Source of the DNA: Bacillota bacterium
GTDB taxonomy: Bacteria; Bacillota; Halanaerobiia; B1SED10-174
Assembly (NCBI GenBank): GCA_007122335.1
Contig: SKTZ01000037.1
Span: 1-49,376 of the forward strand
Reading direction: 5' to 3'
Length of the DNA: 49,376 nucleotides
In this document: piece after piece, positions 6,933 through 16,288 of the stretch
Layout of the letters: the number at the start of each line of letters is the position of its first letter
Position numbering within the stretch: position 1 is the first letter of the stretch
Made by a program: the position numbers and the translations under genes
The notes under the pieces: model-generated
What the model was told of the DNA's origin: nothing
Seen by the model: the letters and a program-made list of their open reading frames with translations, nothing else
Database searches by the model: none

Positions 6933-8681
6933 GTGGTTTTCCTGGAAAGAAAAATTATTTTTTATTTTTTCCTTTTATTACTTTTCCTTTATTGCCCGGT
7001 TGTAGATGCATTGGATATCCCCGAAGTAACCATTGAGGATGGAGTTTTACGGGCTGGCTCGGGGTGGAGAATTGACCTGGAAGGACTGCGGGTAGGTTTT
7101 TTGAGTGGGAGCCCGGAGGAGATTGGTATGCAGCACGGCCTTTTAATGACCGATGACCCGGAAGAACTCAGGCAGAAAATGCTGGATAAGCAGCCCTTTG
7201 CTCATCCTGAAACTCTGGGGGAGAGGCTCACAGGGTTTTTCCTCAATACCTATGCCCGTTTTCAGTTTTACCCCGCTTTTTTAAGGCATACATCCGAGGA
7301 ATATATTCGGGAAATGCGCGGCTTTGTCCTGGGAGCCTCCGGGGGAGAGGAAGAAGACATTTACGATGTTATGATGGGCAATGCTGCTCAAGATCTTGAA
7401 ATTGCTGCATGTTCGGCTTTCGCTGCCTGGGGCGAGGCAACCCAGGATGGGGAAATTTACGTTGGTAGAAACCTGGACCACGGGGGAATGCTGGATCTGG
7501 CGGGCTACCAGGTCCTGGCCATTTATAATCCTGAAAAGGGTTACCGCTTTGCTGTTCATAATTACCCGGCTTTTGTGGGAACAATGAGTGGAATGAATGA
7601 AAAAGGGCTGGTTATTAGCTCCAATTATTCAATGGCCCGCAGGGAGGAAATAACAATCAATGGACTTCCCTACATGTTTATGTTACGCAATGTTCTCCAG
7701 AACGCAGCTACAATCAATGAAGCACTGGAAATAATCAAAAATACACCCCGAACAATTGGGTTAACCCTGCTTTTAGCTGATGGGAAAACTCCAGAAGCTG
7801 TTGTAGTGGAAATAACCGCTAATAGGATGCAGGTAAGAACTGGAGAAGATTATATCTTCGCTGCCAACCGCTATTTACATCCCGAGATGAAAGAATTTCA
7901 GGCGGGAGGCTGGCTGGCTTCAGCCCTGCGCGAGAAGCGCTTACAGGAGCTGATTACCGATAAATTCTGGGGTGAGATTGACGTCCCCATCACCCGTGAT
8001 ATCATGCGGGACCGATTGCCTCCGGAAGGTTTTAACCAGGAGAACTTTGGGCAGGGTATCAACCATGAAGTGAATATGGCTTCAATGGTTATGGTTCCCT
8101 CCCGGGGGGAATTCTGGGTGGGAGCAGTAGATGATTCTGAAATCCCTTTTGCCGCTGATGCCCACTTTGTTGGGGTTGATGTCCGGAAAATCTGGGAAAC
8201 AGGGGAACCACCCCGGGAACCAATTGGAATTTTGCAGGCAACCCCCCGGGAAGGATACGAGGGTTACTGGTTTAAGGCCAGGGAAGCTAACCTTCTTTTA
8301 GGCCAGGGCAAAAGAGAAGAAGCCCTAGAGCTCCTGGAAGAAGTTTTATCTGCTTACCCCCGGGCGGAAATGCCCCTGCTCATGGTAGGAAGGGCCCTGA
8401 TAAGACAGGGGGAAATAGAGAAGGGGACTGCATACCTGGAGCGCTTTGCAGCCCTTGAGAATCATAGCGAACCATTCCATCAGATGGAAGGTTATTTCTG
8501 GCTGGCTGTGGTTTACGATCAGGTTGGAGAGAGGGAGAAGGCAGTAGAGTATTACAGAAGAAGTTTGCAGGTCCAGATTGAGGATATGCCTCCTGTCGAA
8601 GGCGGTTACCATTATTTCGCCGAAAAGGGACTTGAAACTCCGCTAAAGTTAACTCCCGAGGGGAGGGTTTATATCCCGTGA
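6933..8681 (+). CDS. Secreted C45-family autoproteolytic acyltransferase/amidohydrolase with TPR tail
   Basis: From the GTG at 6933 the protein has 582 residues and begins with a signal or anchor segment (basic ERK, then about 13 hydrophobic residues, then PVVDA). An upstream in-frame GTG at 6849 would add 28 residues with no signal character, so 6933 is preferred, although its ribosome binding site is weak. Residues about 50-430 match acyl-CoA:6-aminopenicillanate acyltransferase-like Ntn hydrolases. There is GSPEEIGMQHG, then Cys160 in AACSAFAAWG, which would become the N-terminal nucleophile after self-cleavage, GRNLDH, VGTMSGMNEKGLVISSN and HEVNMASMVMVPS. Residues about 450-560 form TPR-like helices (EALELLEEVL, KAVEYYRRSL). 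Its stop overlaps the GTG of the Omp85 gene (GTGA). Substrate unknown; amide hydrolysis of an acylated amine at the cell surface is plausible. Confidence 0.78.
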   Translation: MVFLERKIIFYFFLLLLFLYCPVVDALDIPEVTIEDGVLRAGSGWRIDLEGLRVGFLSGSPEEIGMQHGLLMTDDPEELRQKMLDKQPFAHPETLGERLTGFFLNTYARFQFYPAFLRHTSEEYIREMRGFVLGASGGEEEDIYDVMMGNAAQDLEIAACSAFAAWGEATQDGEIYVGRNLDHGGMLDLAGYQVLAIYNPEKGYRFAVHNYPAFVGTMSGMNEKGLVISSNYSMARREEITINGLPYMFMLRNVLQNAATINEALEIIKNTPRTIGLTLLLADGKTPEAVVVEITANRMQVRTGEDYIFAANRYLHPEMKEFQAGGWLASALREKRLQELITDKFWGEIDVPITRDIMRDRLPPEGFNQENFGQGINHEVNMASMVMVPSRGEFWVGAVDDSEIPFAADAHFVGVDVRKIWETGEPPREPIGILQATPREGYEGYWFKAREANLLLGQGKREEALELLEEVLSAYPRAEMPLLMVGRALIRQGEIEKGTAYLERFAALENHSEPFHQMEGYFWLAVVYDQVGEREKAVEYYRRSLQVQIEDMPPVEGGYHYFAEKGLETPLKLTPEGRVYIP

Positions 8682-9814
8682 AAAACTTAACCCTGGCGAT
8701 TTTAATTTTCAGCCTTTTGTGTGTTTCGGCAAGCGAAGTAGAAGCTTCGGGAAATTGTAAAATAGAAGAAATTATCGTGCTGGGCCTAACCCGGACCGAG
8801 GAAAGAATTGTCCTGGCTCAGCTGCCTTTTTCTGAAGGAGATCAGTGGAAAGAAGAGTACCGGATATGGACCCTGCGCAGATTGCAGCTTTTGGATTTCT
8901 TTGCTTATGACCCGCTGCGGGTAATAGTTGAACCCCTGGGGAATGAAAAATGTCGGATCATTGTTCGAGCTGCAGACCCGGCAGTATTGTACAAAGAACC
9001 AATGGAATTTGTTATTACTAAAGCAGTGGACCTTCTATTCAGGCAATTTAACCTCTCTTTATTTAATCCCGGGGGGATTGGAAGCAGTTTAAAATTTTAT
9101 GGAGGCTGGGGAAATTACAGGAACCTGGGAATGACAGTTTCCAGTCCACTTGGAGCAGGCCTTGGTTCTGCTGGTGGACAAATTTATTCGAATTCCACAG
9201 GATTCTATAAGGAAAGTGGGCTGGTTTTCAAGGGTGACTACAGCAGTTGGGTTAACCCTTCAACTCGTTTAACGGGTGGAATTGATTACCGGACCGGGGA
9301 ACTTAACGAACAAAAGCAGATAATTTTGCTGCCCCGGGGAGAATTATATTATAATAATGAGTTTAGGGGAGAGATAAAGGCTGCGGCAGGATTTTCTTTT
9401 ACCGGGGAAAAACCTTTTTACCGACTCCAGGGGCAGGCCCTGGGAGAGCTGGGCTCATTTGTTGGTTTGATCAGAGGGGGCTTTATGGCAGGAGAACCCC
9501 CCCCCTTAAATTATCATTTCCGCCTGGGAGGGTTTGGCCTTATTCCCCTGCGAGGCCAACCAGTTGAACTGGCCCAAAATTACCTTTTAGGAACTTTAGA
9601 ATATCATTTTCAGACTCCCCAGTTTATACCCATCCTTTTTGCTGACTGGGGCTGGTATAGCCCCGGGGGAACAGGTGGAAATATTAATATCGGGGCGGGA
9701 CTGGCAATGGAAATTCCTCTCGGGGTAATCAGGGCTGATTTTGCCTGGAGCCCTGTTCGGGGAACTACTGGTTTTAATATTGGTTTTGGTCACAGCTACC
9801 GCCCCCCATTTTAA
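8678..9814 (+). CDS. Omp85/BamA-like outer-membrane protein with POTRA domain
   Basis: 378 residues. The signal peptide is about 1-23 (LTLAILIFSLLCVSASEVEA). One POTRA domain follows at about 26-105: CKIEEIIVLGLTRTEERIVL, then WTLRRLQLLDFF and a closing strand CRIIVRA. From about 120 the sequence alternates Gly/aromatic beta strands (FYGGWGNYRNLGMTVSS). It contains the Omp85 loop-6 pattern GGFGLIPLRGQ (RG core) and ends in a short strand with terminal Phe (GFGHSYRPPF), the usual outer-membrane sorting signal. BamA homologues usually carry more POTRA domains, so this is a short, specialised member. It is coupled by overlap to the C45 hydrolase gene, which it may help to place at the surface. 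Its presence implies a diderm envelope. Confidence 0.8.
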   Translation: MKNLTLAILIFSLLCVSASEVEASGNCKIEEIIVLGLTRTEERIVLAQLPFSEGDQWKEEYRIWTLRRLQLLDFFAYDPLRVIVEPLGNEKCRIIVRAADPAVLYKEPMEFVITKAVDLLFRQFNLSLFNPGGIGSSLKFYGGWGNYRNLGMTVSSPLGAGLGSAGGQIYSNSTGFYKESGLVFKGDYSSWVNPSTRLTGGIDYRTGELNEQKQIILLPRGELYYNNEFRGEIKAAAGFSFTGEKPFYRLQGQALGELGSFVGLIRGGFMAGEPPPLNYHFRLGGFGLIPLRGQPVELAQNYLLGTLEYHFQTPQFIPILFADWGWYSPGGTGGNINIGAGLAMEIPLGVIRADFAWSPVRGTTGFNIGFGHSYRPPF

Positions 9815-9833
9815 ACAGGGGATTTGAGAAAGG

Positions 9834-9861
9834 AAAGGGGCTCTTAAAGGGCCCTTTTTTT
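9834..9861 (+). terminator. Rho-independent terminator after the Omp85 gene
   Basis: AAAGGGGC pairs with GCCCTTTT around a nine-base loop and is followed by a T run. It ends the C45-Omp85 transcription unit just before the copper operon promoter. Confidence 0.85.
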
Positions 9862-9863
9862 AT

Positions 9864-9892
9864 TTGCAAAAATCAGGAGAATGTGTTATTAT
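9864..9892 (+). promoter_or_regulatory. Sigma-A promoter of the copper operon
   Basis: TTGCAA (9864-9869) and TATTAT (9887-9892) are separated by exactly 17 bp. The predicted transcription start near 9899 lies just before the CsoR palindrome, so a bound repressor would overlap the start site. Confidence 0.75.
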
Positions 9893-9902
9893 ATTAATAG
9901 CC

Positions 9903-9919
9903 ATACCCCGTAGGGGTAT
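9903..9919 (+). promoter_or_regulatory. CsoR operator
   Basis: Perfect inverted repeat ATACCCC-GTA-GGGGTAT, matching the known CsoR box (TACCCC...GGGGTA). It lies between the -10 element and the csoR ribosome binding site (GGAGGTGAT). Copper(I)-free CsoR should repress here, and copper binding should release it. Confidence 0.9.
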
Positions 9920-9933
9920 ATGGAGGTGATTGC

Positions 9934-10218
9934 ATGAAGCACCGGGAAAGGCCGGATCAGTTTAAAAAAAAATTAATGGACCGGATGGAAAGAATAAACG
10001 GGCAGACCCGAGGCATTTTGAAGATGATCGAAGAAGACCGCTACTGCATTGATATCCTTGTTCAGATAGGCGCTGTAAAAGGCGCTCTTAACCAGGTTGC
10101 CCTGCAGCTTTTCGAAGATCACAGCCAGCATTGTCTGGCAGATTCGATGGCAGGCGGGGGCCAAAAACAGGAAGAAGCAGTCGAAGAACTGCTTACTGCA
10201 CTGAAAAGAATGATTTAG
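9934..10218 (+). CDS. csoR: Copper-sensing repressor CsoR
   Basis: 94 residues, all-helical CsoR/RcnR family. The copper(I) triad is placed by counting: Cys38 (RYCIDIL), His63 and Cys67 (EDHSQHC), the C-H-C pattern of true copper sensors. The N-terminal RINGQTRGILKMIEEDR is the family's conserved helix. The gene sits directly downstream of its own predicted operator and heads csoR-copZ-copA-rseC, so autoregulation is expected. ATG start follows GGAGGTGAT. Confidence 0.95.
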   Translation: MKHRERPDQFKKKLMDRMERINGQTRGILKMIEEDRYCIDILVQIGAVKGALNQVALQLFEDHSQHCLADSMAGGGQKQEEAVEELLTALKRMI

Positions 10219-10230
10219 GAGGTGGAAATA

Positions 10231-10443
10231 ATGAAGAAAATTATTAATATAGAAGGTATGAGCTGCGGTGGTTGTGTTGCCCGGGTCAAAAAAGCCCTGG
10301 AGGGTATTCCCGGAGTAGAATCGGTTAATGTTGAACTGGAAGCGAAACGGGCAGAGATTACCGGTTCTGAACAGGCTCTCCGGGAAGAACAACTGAAGGA
10401 AGCAATAAGCAAACTGGGTTATACGGTTAAGGGAGTTGATTGA
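10231..10443 (+). CDS. copZ: Copper chaperone CopZ (HMA domain)
   Basis: 70 residues from the ATG at 10231, chosen because AGGAGGTGG lies at the right distance; an in-frame GTG at 10222 falls inside that site. The single heavy-metal-associated domain has the copper(I)-binding motif GMSCGGC at about residues 9-15 and the typical beta-alpha-beta pattern (VKKALEGIPGVESVNVELEAKRAEI). It hands Cu(I) to the ATPase encoded next and to CsoR. The gene overlaps the start of copA. Confidence 0.93.
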   Translation: MKKIINIEGMSCGGCVARVKKALEGIPGVESVNVELEAKRAEITGSEQALREEQLKEAISKLGYTVKGVD

Positions 10444-12913
10444 ATTGACTGTTACTGCTCCTGGACAGATAGTTTTTAATATTGAAGGTATGTCCTGTAC
10501 TGCCTGTGCGCAGAGCCTGGAAAAAGCATTCCAAAAAGAAGAGGGTGTTCAAAAAGCCAGGGTCAATTTTGCAGCTGAAAAAGCCTATGTGGATTATGAT
10601 CCTGAAAAAGTTTCCATTGAACGCCTGCAGGAAGTTATTTCTGAAGCCGGTTACAAGGGCAGGGTCGGCGGTGACCGGGAAGAGCTTAACCAGAAAATTG
10701 AAGGGATGACCTGTACCGCCTGTGCTCAGGCTGTAGAAAAAAGCCTGCAGGGAAAGCCCGGAATTGATAGCGCCCGGGTTAATTTTGCGAGTGAAACGGC
10801 CCGGGTTGTTTTTGATTCCGGCCGGATTGGCCGGGAAGAAATAATTAAGACCATTAGAGAAGCAGGTTATGAAGTTCCTGAAGAAGATAAACAGCCGGAC
10901 AGTGATCCCGATCTAAAAAATATGGCCAGGGCAGCCAGGAAAATGTGGCTTTCTGCAGGATTTGCCATTCCAATTATGATTCTGATGATGATCCACATGT
11001 TTGTAACCCCAATCCCCTATTATTTCCCCATTATTTTCACCCTTGGCTTTGTTCCGGTGTTTGTAGCCGGATGGGAAACCCATCTCCATACCATCAGGGC
11101 GGTTCGTAATTTGAGACCCAATATGGATACCCTTGTTTCCCTGGGTTCAGTTGTTCCCTACTCGCTTAATGTGCTGGCTTTCTGGTTGCCGCTTTCTTCT
11201 TTTGTCGAAATGGCTGCGAGCATTATGACCTTCCACCTGGTAGGCCGTTTCCTGGAAGCAAAGGCCAAGGGCAGGGCTTCCCAGGCAATAAAGAAATTAT
11301 TGCAGATGGGTGCAAGGACGGCCCGGATTATTACAGAGAAAGGAGAGCGGGAAGTTCCCATAGAAGAATTGAGTATTGGAGATATTATGGTCATTAGACC
11401 GGGAGAGAAGATTCCCACTGATGGCTTGGTTCACAAGGGGTCGAGTACAGTTGATGAATCCATGGCAACGGGTGAATCTCTTCCGGTAGAACGTGGCGAA
11501 GGGCAGGAAGTAATAGGAGGAACCATTAACAAGCAGGGAATTCTGCAGGTAAAGGCCACTAAAATCGGAAAAGACACGTTCCTTTCCCAGGTAATTAAAA
11601 TGGTGCAAGAAGCCCAGGGTTCCCGCGTTCCAATCCAGGAATTTGCGGACCGGGTTACCGGTTTTTTTGTCCCGGCAGTTCTGGTACTTGCTATTGGAGC
11701 ATTTATTTCCTGGAATCTATTCCCCGAATTTCACGTTGCTATTGTCCAATTCTTTAATTTCCCCTGGAGCAACACCCAGCTGCCTGCTTTTTCCCTCGCT
11801 CTTTTAGCCATGATTGCAGTCTTTGTTATATCCTGTCCATGTGCTCTGGGTCTTGCTACTCCTACTGCAATTATGGTTGGTAGCGGGATTGGAGCGGAAA
11901 AAGGAGTTTTAATCCGCCGGGGAGAAGCAATTCAGACGATTAAAGAAGCCCGGATGATTGCTTTTGATAAGACCGGGACTTTAACCAAGGGGCAACCGAC
12001 AGTTACTGATGTTCTGAATTCTAAGAATTATTCTCCAGAGGAACTCCTCATGTTTGCGGGAAGCCTGGAAAATGCTTCTGAGCATCCTCTAGGGCAGGCC
12101 ATTGTTGAAAAAGCGAGAGAAGAAGGGGTTGAGTTACAGGAAACGGAAAGCTTTGAAGCCCTTACGGGCCGGGGAGTTATTGGAAAAGTTTCGGGAAAAG
12201 AAATACTTGTTGGCAACCCCCTTCTGTTAAAGAATTATGAAGTTCCGTTTGCGGTAGAAGAAGATAAGATTGCCCGGCTGGAAGACGAGGGAAAAACAGC
12301 CATGCTGATTGCCATTGAAAGAAAGTTTGCGGGAATTGTAGCGGTTGCAGATACCCTGAAAGAAGAAGCAGTTCAGGCCATTTCCGAACTGGAGAAAATG
12401 GGACTTTCTACTGCACTCATCTCAGGAGACAACAGGCGAACTGCAGATGCTATTGCCAGCCAACTTGGAATCAGTAGAGTTTTGGCTGAAGTTTTACCGG
12501 AAGGAAAGGTTGAGGAAATAAAAAGATTGCAGGAAGAATATGGGACGGTAGTAATGGTTGGAGATGGCATCAACGACGCTCCAGCTTTAAAACAGGCCAA
12601 TGTGGGTATTGCCATTGGAACGGGAACGGATATTGCCATTGAGGCTGCTGATATTACACTGGTTCGGGGAGATCTCGACGGAGTTATTCGGGCAATTAAG
12701 CTGGCCCGGGCAACCTTTAACAAGATCAGGCAAAACTATTTCTGGGCCTGGTTTTACAACGGGGTTGCTATTCCCGCCGCCTTCTTTGGTTTGATCCACC
12801 CGATTATTGGGGCGGCAGCCATGGCTGCGAGTTCTCTCAATGTTGTTCTGAATTCGCTTCGCCTCCGCCGGGTTCCGATTGACCCCGCTTACAGGCGAAA
12901 TAGGGAGGTATAG
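10436..12913 (+). CDS. copA: Copper-exporting P1B-type ATPase CopA
   Basis: About 825 residues. Two N-terminal HMA domains carry GMSCTAC and GMTCTAC. Eight transmembrane helices are expected. The ion-binding helix has CPC at about residues 467-469 (SCPCALGLATPT), phosphorylation motif DKTGT starts near residue 511, the actuator has ATGES, the nucleotide domain has SEHPLG and GRGV, and the hinge has GDGIND. These mark a Cu(I) exporter. The start is either TTG 10436, inside copZ, or TTG 10445; neither is ATG, and the second has the better distance to AAGGGAG. Co-transcribed with csoR-copZ. Confidence 0.95.
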   Translation: MIELTVTAPGQIVFNIEGMSCTACAQSLEKAFQKEEGVQKARVNFAAEKAYVDYDPEKVSIERLQEVISEAGYKGRVGGDREELNQKIEGMTCTACAQAVEKSLQGKPGIDSARVNFASETARVVFDSGRIGREEIIKTIREAGYEVPEEDKQPDSDPDLKNMARAARKMWLSAGFAIPIMILMMIHMFVTPIPYYFPIIFTLGFVPVFVAGWETHLHTIRAVRNLRPNMDTLVSLGSVVPYSLNVLAFWLPLSSFVEMAASIMTFHLVGRFLEAKAKGRASQAIKKLLQMGARTARIITEKGEREVPIEELSIGDIMVIRPGEKIPTDGLVHKGSSTVDESMATGESLPVERGEGQEVIGGTINKQGILQVKATKIGKDTFLSQVIKMVQEAQGSRVPIQEFADRVTGFFVPAVLVLAIGAFISWNLFPEFHVAIVQFFNFPWSNTQLPAFSLALLAMIAVFVISCPCALGLATPTAIMVGSGIGAEKGVLIRRGEAIQTIKEARMIAFDKTGTLTKGQPTVTDVLNSKNYSPEELLMFAGSLENASEHPLGQAIVEKAREEGVELQETESFEALTGRGVIGKVSGKEILVGNPLLLKNYEVPFAVEEDKIARLEDEGKTAMLIAIERKFAGIVAVADTLKEEAVQAISELEKMGLSTALISGDNRRTADAIASQLGISRVLAEVLPEGKVEEIKRLQEEYGTVVMVGDGINDAPALKQANVGIAIGTGTDIAIEAADITLVRGDLDGVIRAIKLARATFNKIRQNYFWAWFYNGVAIPAAFFGLIHPIIGAAAMAASSLNVVLNSLRLRRVPIDPAYRRNREV

Positions 12914-12915
12914 TT

Positions 12916-13350
12916 TTGGAAAGATTGGGTATAGTTGTTGGCAGGGGAACAAAGGAAGGTTCGGCCATTATCCAGTTCCGCCGGCATTCCATGTGCGGAA
13001 AATGTGGGCAGTGTTTTGGCCCCAATGAAGAACAGCTGGAGGTAAAAAATCCCATTGGGGCCAAAGAAGGAGATTGGGTTTTGGTAACAACTGGGGAGAA
13101 AAATATTTTCGCCCTTGCTTTTGGTTTATACGGGGTCCCGCTGGTCACCTTTGTTGGGGGATTTGCTCTTGGCTATCTCCTCTGGTCCGAGATGGTTGGT
13201 GCAATTTTGGCCCTTACCTTTACCGGGCTTTTTTTCCTCGGGTTACGGTTGAAAGAGAAAAAAATTAAGAATAAAGAAGAATTTATGCCCAGGATCAAGA
13301 GAATGGCTATAGCCAGGGAGATTGATGAGTGGCAGAAGTCCTCCTGTTAA
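12916..13350 (+). CDS. RseC/MucC-family membrane protein
   Basis: 144 residues from TTG 12916, two nucleotides after copA stops. The N-terminal part has a Cys cluster MCGKCGQC (Cys27, Cys30, Cys33), followed by a small beta domain (LEVKNPIGAKEGDWVLV). Two transmembrane helices (about 73-92 and 95-113) and a basic tail follow. This is the arrangement of RseC/MucC positive-regulator family proteins, which also occur in Rnf-linked SoxR-reducing systems and in anaerobic Firmicutes. Its place as last gene of a CsoR-controlled operon suggests a role in copper or thiol redox homeostasis; this is inference. Confidence 0.75.
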   Translation: MERLGIVVGRGTKEGSAIIQFRRHSMCGKCGQCFGPNEEQLEVKNPIGAKEGDWVLVTTGEKNIFALAFGLYGVPLVTFVGGFALGYLLWSEMVGAILALTFTGLFFLGLRLKEKKIKNKEEFMPRIKRMAIAREIDEWQKSSC

Positions 13351-13367
13351 AGGGAGGACTTTTTTTC
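13337..13367 (+). terminator. Terminator of the copper operon
   Basis: AGTCCTCC-TGTTAAAG-GGAGGACT followed by a run of T. The left arm overlaps the last codons (Ser-Ser-Cys) and stop of the RseC-like gene. Confidence 0.92.
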
Positions 13368-13436
13368 CATTAGAAGAGGATTTTAGGGAATAATAAGGAA
13401 TTTTTTAAAGAGAATAATAATTGAGGAGGGAAAATT

Positions 13437-14669
13437 GTGGAACATCTACAAAACTTTGATTCGGAAATATTCGAACTTATCGGTGAAGAAAAAGCGAGAC
13501 AGAAGCGAAATCTGGAATTGATTGCTTCAGAAAATTTTGTTTCCCCGGCGATTTTAGAAGCTACAGGGTCCTGTTTAACCAATAAATACGCTGAAGGCTA
13601 TCCGGGACGGAGGTATTACGGGGGTTGTGAGGTTGTAGATAAGGTTGAAATGCTGGCTATTAAAAGGCTAAAAGAGCTTTATGGTGCTGAACACGCCAAT
13701 GTTCAGCCTCATTCCGGTTCTCAGGCCAACCAGGCTGTTTATTTTGCCAAGATTCCCGTAGGAGGAGCAATGCTGGCCATGGATCTCTCCCATGGGGGCC
13801 ATCTGACCCACGGGAGTCCGGTAAACCTTTCCGGAACCTATTACAAGGTGGGGCACTACGGGGTAACCAAGCATAAAGAAATTATTGATTATGATCTGGT
13901 AGAAAAAATGGCCCAGGATTTGAGACCCAGGATGATAATTGCCGGAGCAAGTGCCTATCCCCGAATTATTAACTTCCAAAGATTCCGGGAGATAGCCGAT
14001 AATGTTGGGGCCCTGTTTATGGTTGATATGGCCCATATCGCGGGACTCGTAGCGGCAGGACTCCATCCCAACCCTGTACCTTATGCTGATTTTGTAACTT
14101 CTACCACTCACAAAACCCTGCGGGGAATTCGCGGGGGTTTTGTCCTCTGCAAGGAAGAGCACGCAAAAGCAGTTGACAAGGCTTTATTCCCCGGGATTCA
14201 AGGGGGACCATTGATGCATATAATTGCCGCCAAGGCTGTTGGCTTTAAGGAAGCCGCAACTGAAGAATTTAATAAATATCAGCAGAGGATAATTGATAAT
14301 GCCCAGGCCCTTGCCAAAGCACTGCAGGGTTATGGTTTGCGCCTGGTATCTGATGGGACTGACACCCACCTTATTCTTGTTGACCTGAACAATGTTAAGA
14401 TTACCGGGAAAGAAGCCGAGGAACTCCTCGACCGGATTGGTATTACGGTTAATAAAAATACCATTCCTTTTGAGACCAAAAGTCCATTCGTTACCAGCGG
14501 GATCAGGATTGGAACTCCTGCTGTAACAACCCGGGGAATGGGTCCCGATGACATGCAGGAAATAGCCCGGTTTATTTTTGAGGCCCTGTCCCATAAAGAT
14601 GACGAATCGTACCTGGATAAACTTGAGGAGGAAACTCGGGAATTTTCCGAGCAGTTTGATGAAGTTTAA
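13437..14669 (+). CDS. glyA: Serine hydroxymethyltransferase
   Basis: 410 residues, the normal bacterial length. GTG start at 13437 follows GAGGAGGG. The enzyme interconverts serine plus tetrahydrofolate and glycine plus methylene-tetrahydrofolate. Visible motifs: [12 protein letters not shown] and [17 protein letters not shown] near the N-terminus, the Asp of [13 protein letters not shown] that binds the PLP ring nitrogen, and the PLP Lys226 in [12 protein letters not shown]. The 3' end overlaps bshC by 11 nt, so one-carbon/serine metabolism and bacillithiol synthesis are coupled here. Serine is the precursor of the cysteine that BshC adds, which gives a metabolic reason. Confidence 0.97.
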   Translation: MEHLQNFDSEIFELIGEEKARQKRNLELIASENFVSPAILEATGSCLTNKYAEGYPGRRYYGGCEVVDKVEMLAIKRLKELYGAEHANVQPHSGSQANQAVYFAKIPVGGAMLAMDLSHGGHLTHGSPVNLSGTYYKVGHYGVTKHKEIIDYDLVEKMAQDLRPRMIIAGASAYPRIINFQRFREIADNVGALFMVDMAHIAGLVAAGLHPNPVPYADFVTSTTHKTLRGIRGGFVLCKEEHAKAVDKALFPGIQGGPLMHIIAAKAVGFKEAATEEFNKYQQRIIDNAQALAKALQGYGLRLVSDGTDTHLILVDLNNVKITGKEAEELLDRIGITVNKNTIPFETKSPFVTSGIRIGTPAVTTRGMGPDDMQEIARFIFEALSHKDDESYLDKLEEETREFSEQFDEV

Positions 14670-16272
14670 TTTCTTCCACAGCGAACTGCATAAAGACTAT
14701 ACCCTTAACTTTCAACGGGTTGACGGATTTTATCAGTACCCTCCCCGGGTGGAATCATTAACCCACCGTTGCGGAAAAATGCCTGAGAATTCACATCGGG
14801 ACCTTCTGGCAAAAATTTTAAGGGAGTATAATGTCCGGCTTGGGGCGCCGGAGGATGTTCTGGAAAATATCGACCTGCTGGCCGAACCAGGAACGGCGGT
14901 AATAATTGGCGGCCAGCAGGCCGGACTTTTTACCGGTCCCCTGATGACCCTTTACAAAGCAATGGATATTATTAACAGGGCTCAGGAGGCTTCTCAGAAA
15001 ACTGGCCGCCCTGTTGTTCCTGTTTTCTGGGTTCCGGGAGATGACCATGATTTCAGGGAGGTTAACCACCTCTGGATAACAGATTCGGAAAATAAAAACC
15101 AGAAAATAAGCCTGAATTCTCCTTTCCAGACCCGACCCATTAGTTTTATTCCAAGGAAAGAATCCTTTTTGGAAGCAGTTAATGCACTGGAAAAGAAAAC
15201 CCCCCGGGGAAGGTTCAAGAATAACTACCTGGATTTGCTCCGGGAAACAGGACAGAAATCGGGGTCTCTGGGAGAATGGTTTGCAAGGATTATGATTTCC
15301 CTCCTGGGTCATCAGGGCCTAATCCTTTTTGATCCCATGGCCAGTGGTGTGGCTGAATTGAAGAAGGAATTTATTTCTCTTTTTAAACCTGCTGCCTCTG
15401 ATTTTTACCAGGCAGTTTCGAAAAAAGAAAAAGAACTGGAAGAGGCAGGGTACCACGTCCAGGTCCAAAAAGATAACCGCCACACCAACTTTTTTGTCAT
15501 CCTTGGGGGAGAAAGACGGCCTGTTTTTAAGCAGGGGAACCGCTTTCAGAGCAGGGGAGGAGATCTGGATTTGACCGAGGATGAATTCTGGGATTTAATG
15601 GAAAAAGAACCCGCGAGCTTCAGTCCAGACGCTCTTTTAAGGCCAATTTTCCAGGATTTTGTTTTCCCGGTTCTGGCTTCAATAAACGGCCCCGGAGAGC
15701 TTGCCTACCAGGGACAGCTCCGCTTGGGATATCGAACCATGGGCCTTGAACAACCCCCGCTTTTTCCTCGGAAGAGTTTAACCCTGGTTGAGGAAAGGCT
15801 TTTACGCCACATGGAAAAATGGGAGGTAGCTCCCCGGGAGTTTTTAGAAGAAGGAGAAAAACTATGGGATAAAATTGTTTTCCGGCATACGGGAGTAGAT
15901 TTGGAAAATATTTTTAATCCTAGCCGCAGAGAAATCAGGGAGATTTACGAACAATTAATGGCTGAATTAAAAAACGTTCACCCCAACTTAGAGGATCTGG
16001 CCTGTAAAAACCTTAAAAGGATTTTAAAGGAAGTGGATTACCTGGAGGGAAGAAGCCGGGAATTCCAGGTTGAAAAAGAGAAAACCCTTTCCCGGCAGTT
16101 TGATAAAATATTAAACAGCCTTTATCCCGGAGAAAAGCTCCAGGAAAGGGTTTTAAATGTTTTTCCTTTTTTAATGAGATATGGCCCTGAATTACTGGGA
16201 ATAATTCAGAAGGGCCTGAAAGAGCTAAAAGAAGAACACGGTTTTTTAACAACGGATGGACGGTGGAAATAA
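14659..16272 (+). CDS. bshC: Bacillithiol biosynthesis cysteine-adding enzyme BshC
   Basis: 537 residues from the ATG at 14659, close to the usual length of about 540. BshC joins cysteine to glucosamine-malate in the last step of bacillithiol synthesis. The N-terminal nucleotide-binding region has [21 protein letters not shown], and [13 protein letters not shown] matches the family's 'DHD' motif. [10 protein letters not shown] lies before the coiled-coil C-terminal domain (about 390-500, charged helical). Identification is strengthened by the two adjacent bsh genes. Translation is probably coupled to glyA, because no strong ribosome binding site precedes this start. Confidence 0.93.
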   Translation: MKFNFFHSELHKDYTLNFQRVDGFYQYPPRVESLTHRCGKMPENSHRDLLAKILREYNVRLGAPEDVLENIDLLAEPGTAVIIGGQQAGLFTGPLMTLYKAMDIINRAQEASQKTGRPVVPVFWVPGDDHDFREVNHLWITDSENKNQKISLNSPFQTRPISFIPRKESFLEAVNALEKKTPRGRFKNNYLDLLRETGQKSGSLGEWFARIMISLLGHQGLILFDPMASGVAELKKEFISLFKPAASDFYQAVSKKEKELEEAGYHVQVQKDNRHTNFFVILGGERRPVFKQGNRFQSRGGDLDLTEDEFWDLMEKEPASFSPDALLRPIFQDFVFPVLASINGPGELAYQGQLRLGYRTMGLEQPPLFPRKSLTLVEERLLRHMEKWEVAPREFLEEGEKLWDKIVFRHTGVDLENIFNPSRREIREIYEQLMAELKNVHPNLEDLACKNLKRILKEVDYLEGRSREFQVEKEKTLSRQFDKILNSLYPGEKLQERVLNVFPFLMRYGPELLGIIQKGLKELKEEHGFLTTDGRWK

Positions 16273-16288
16273 CAGGAGGTTGAAGTTT

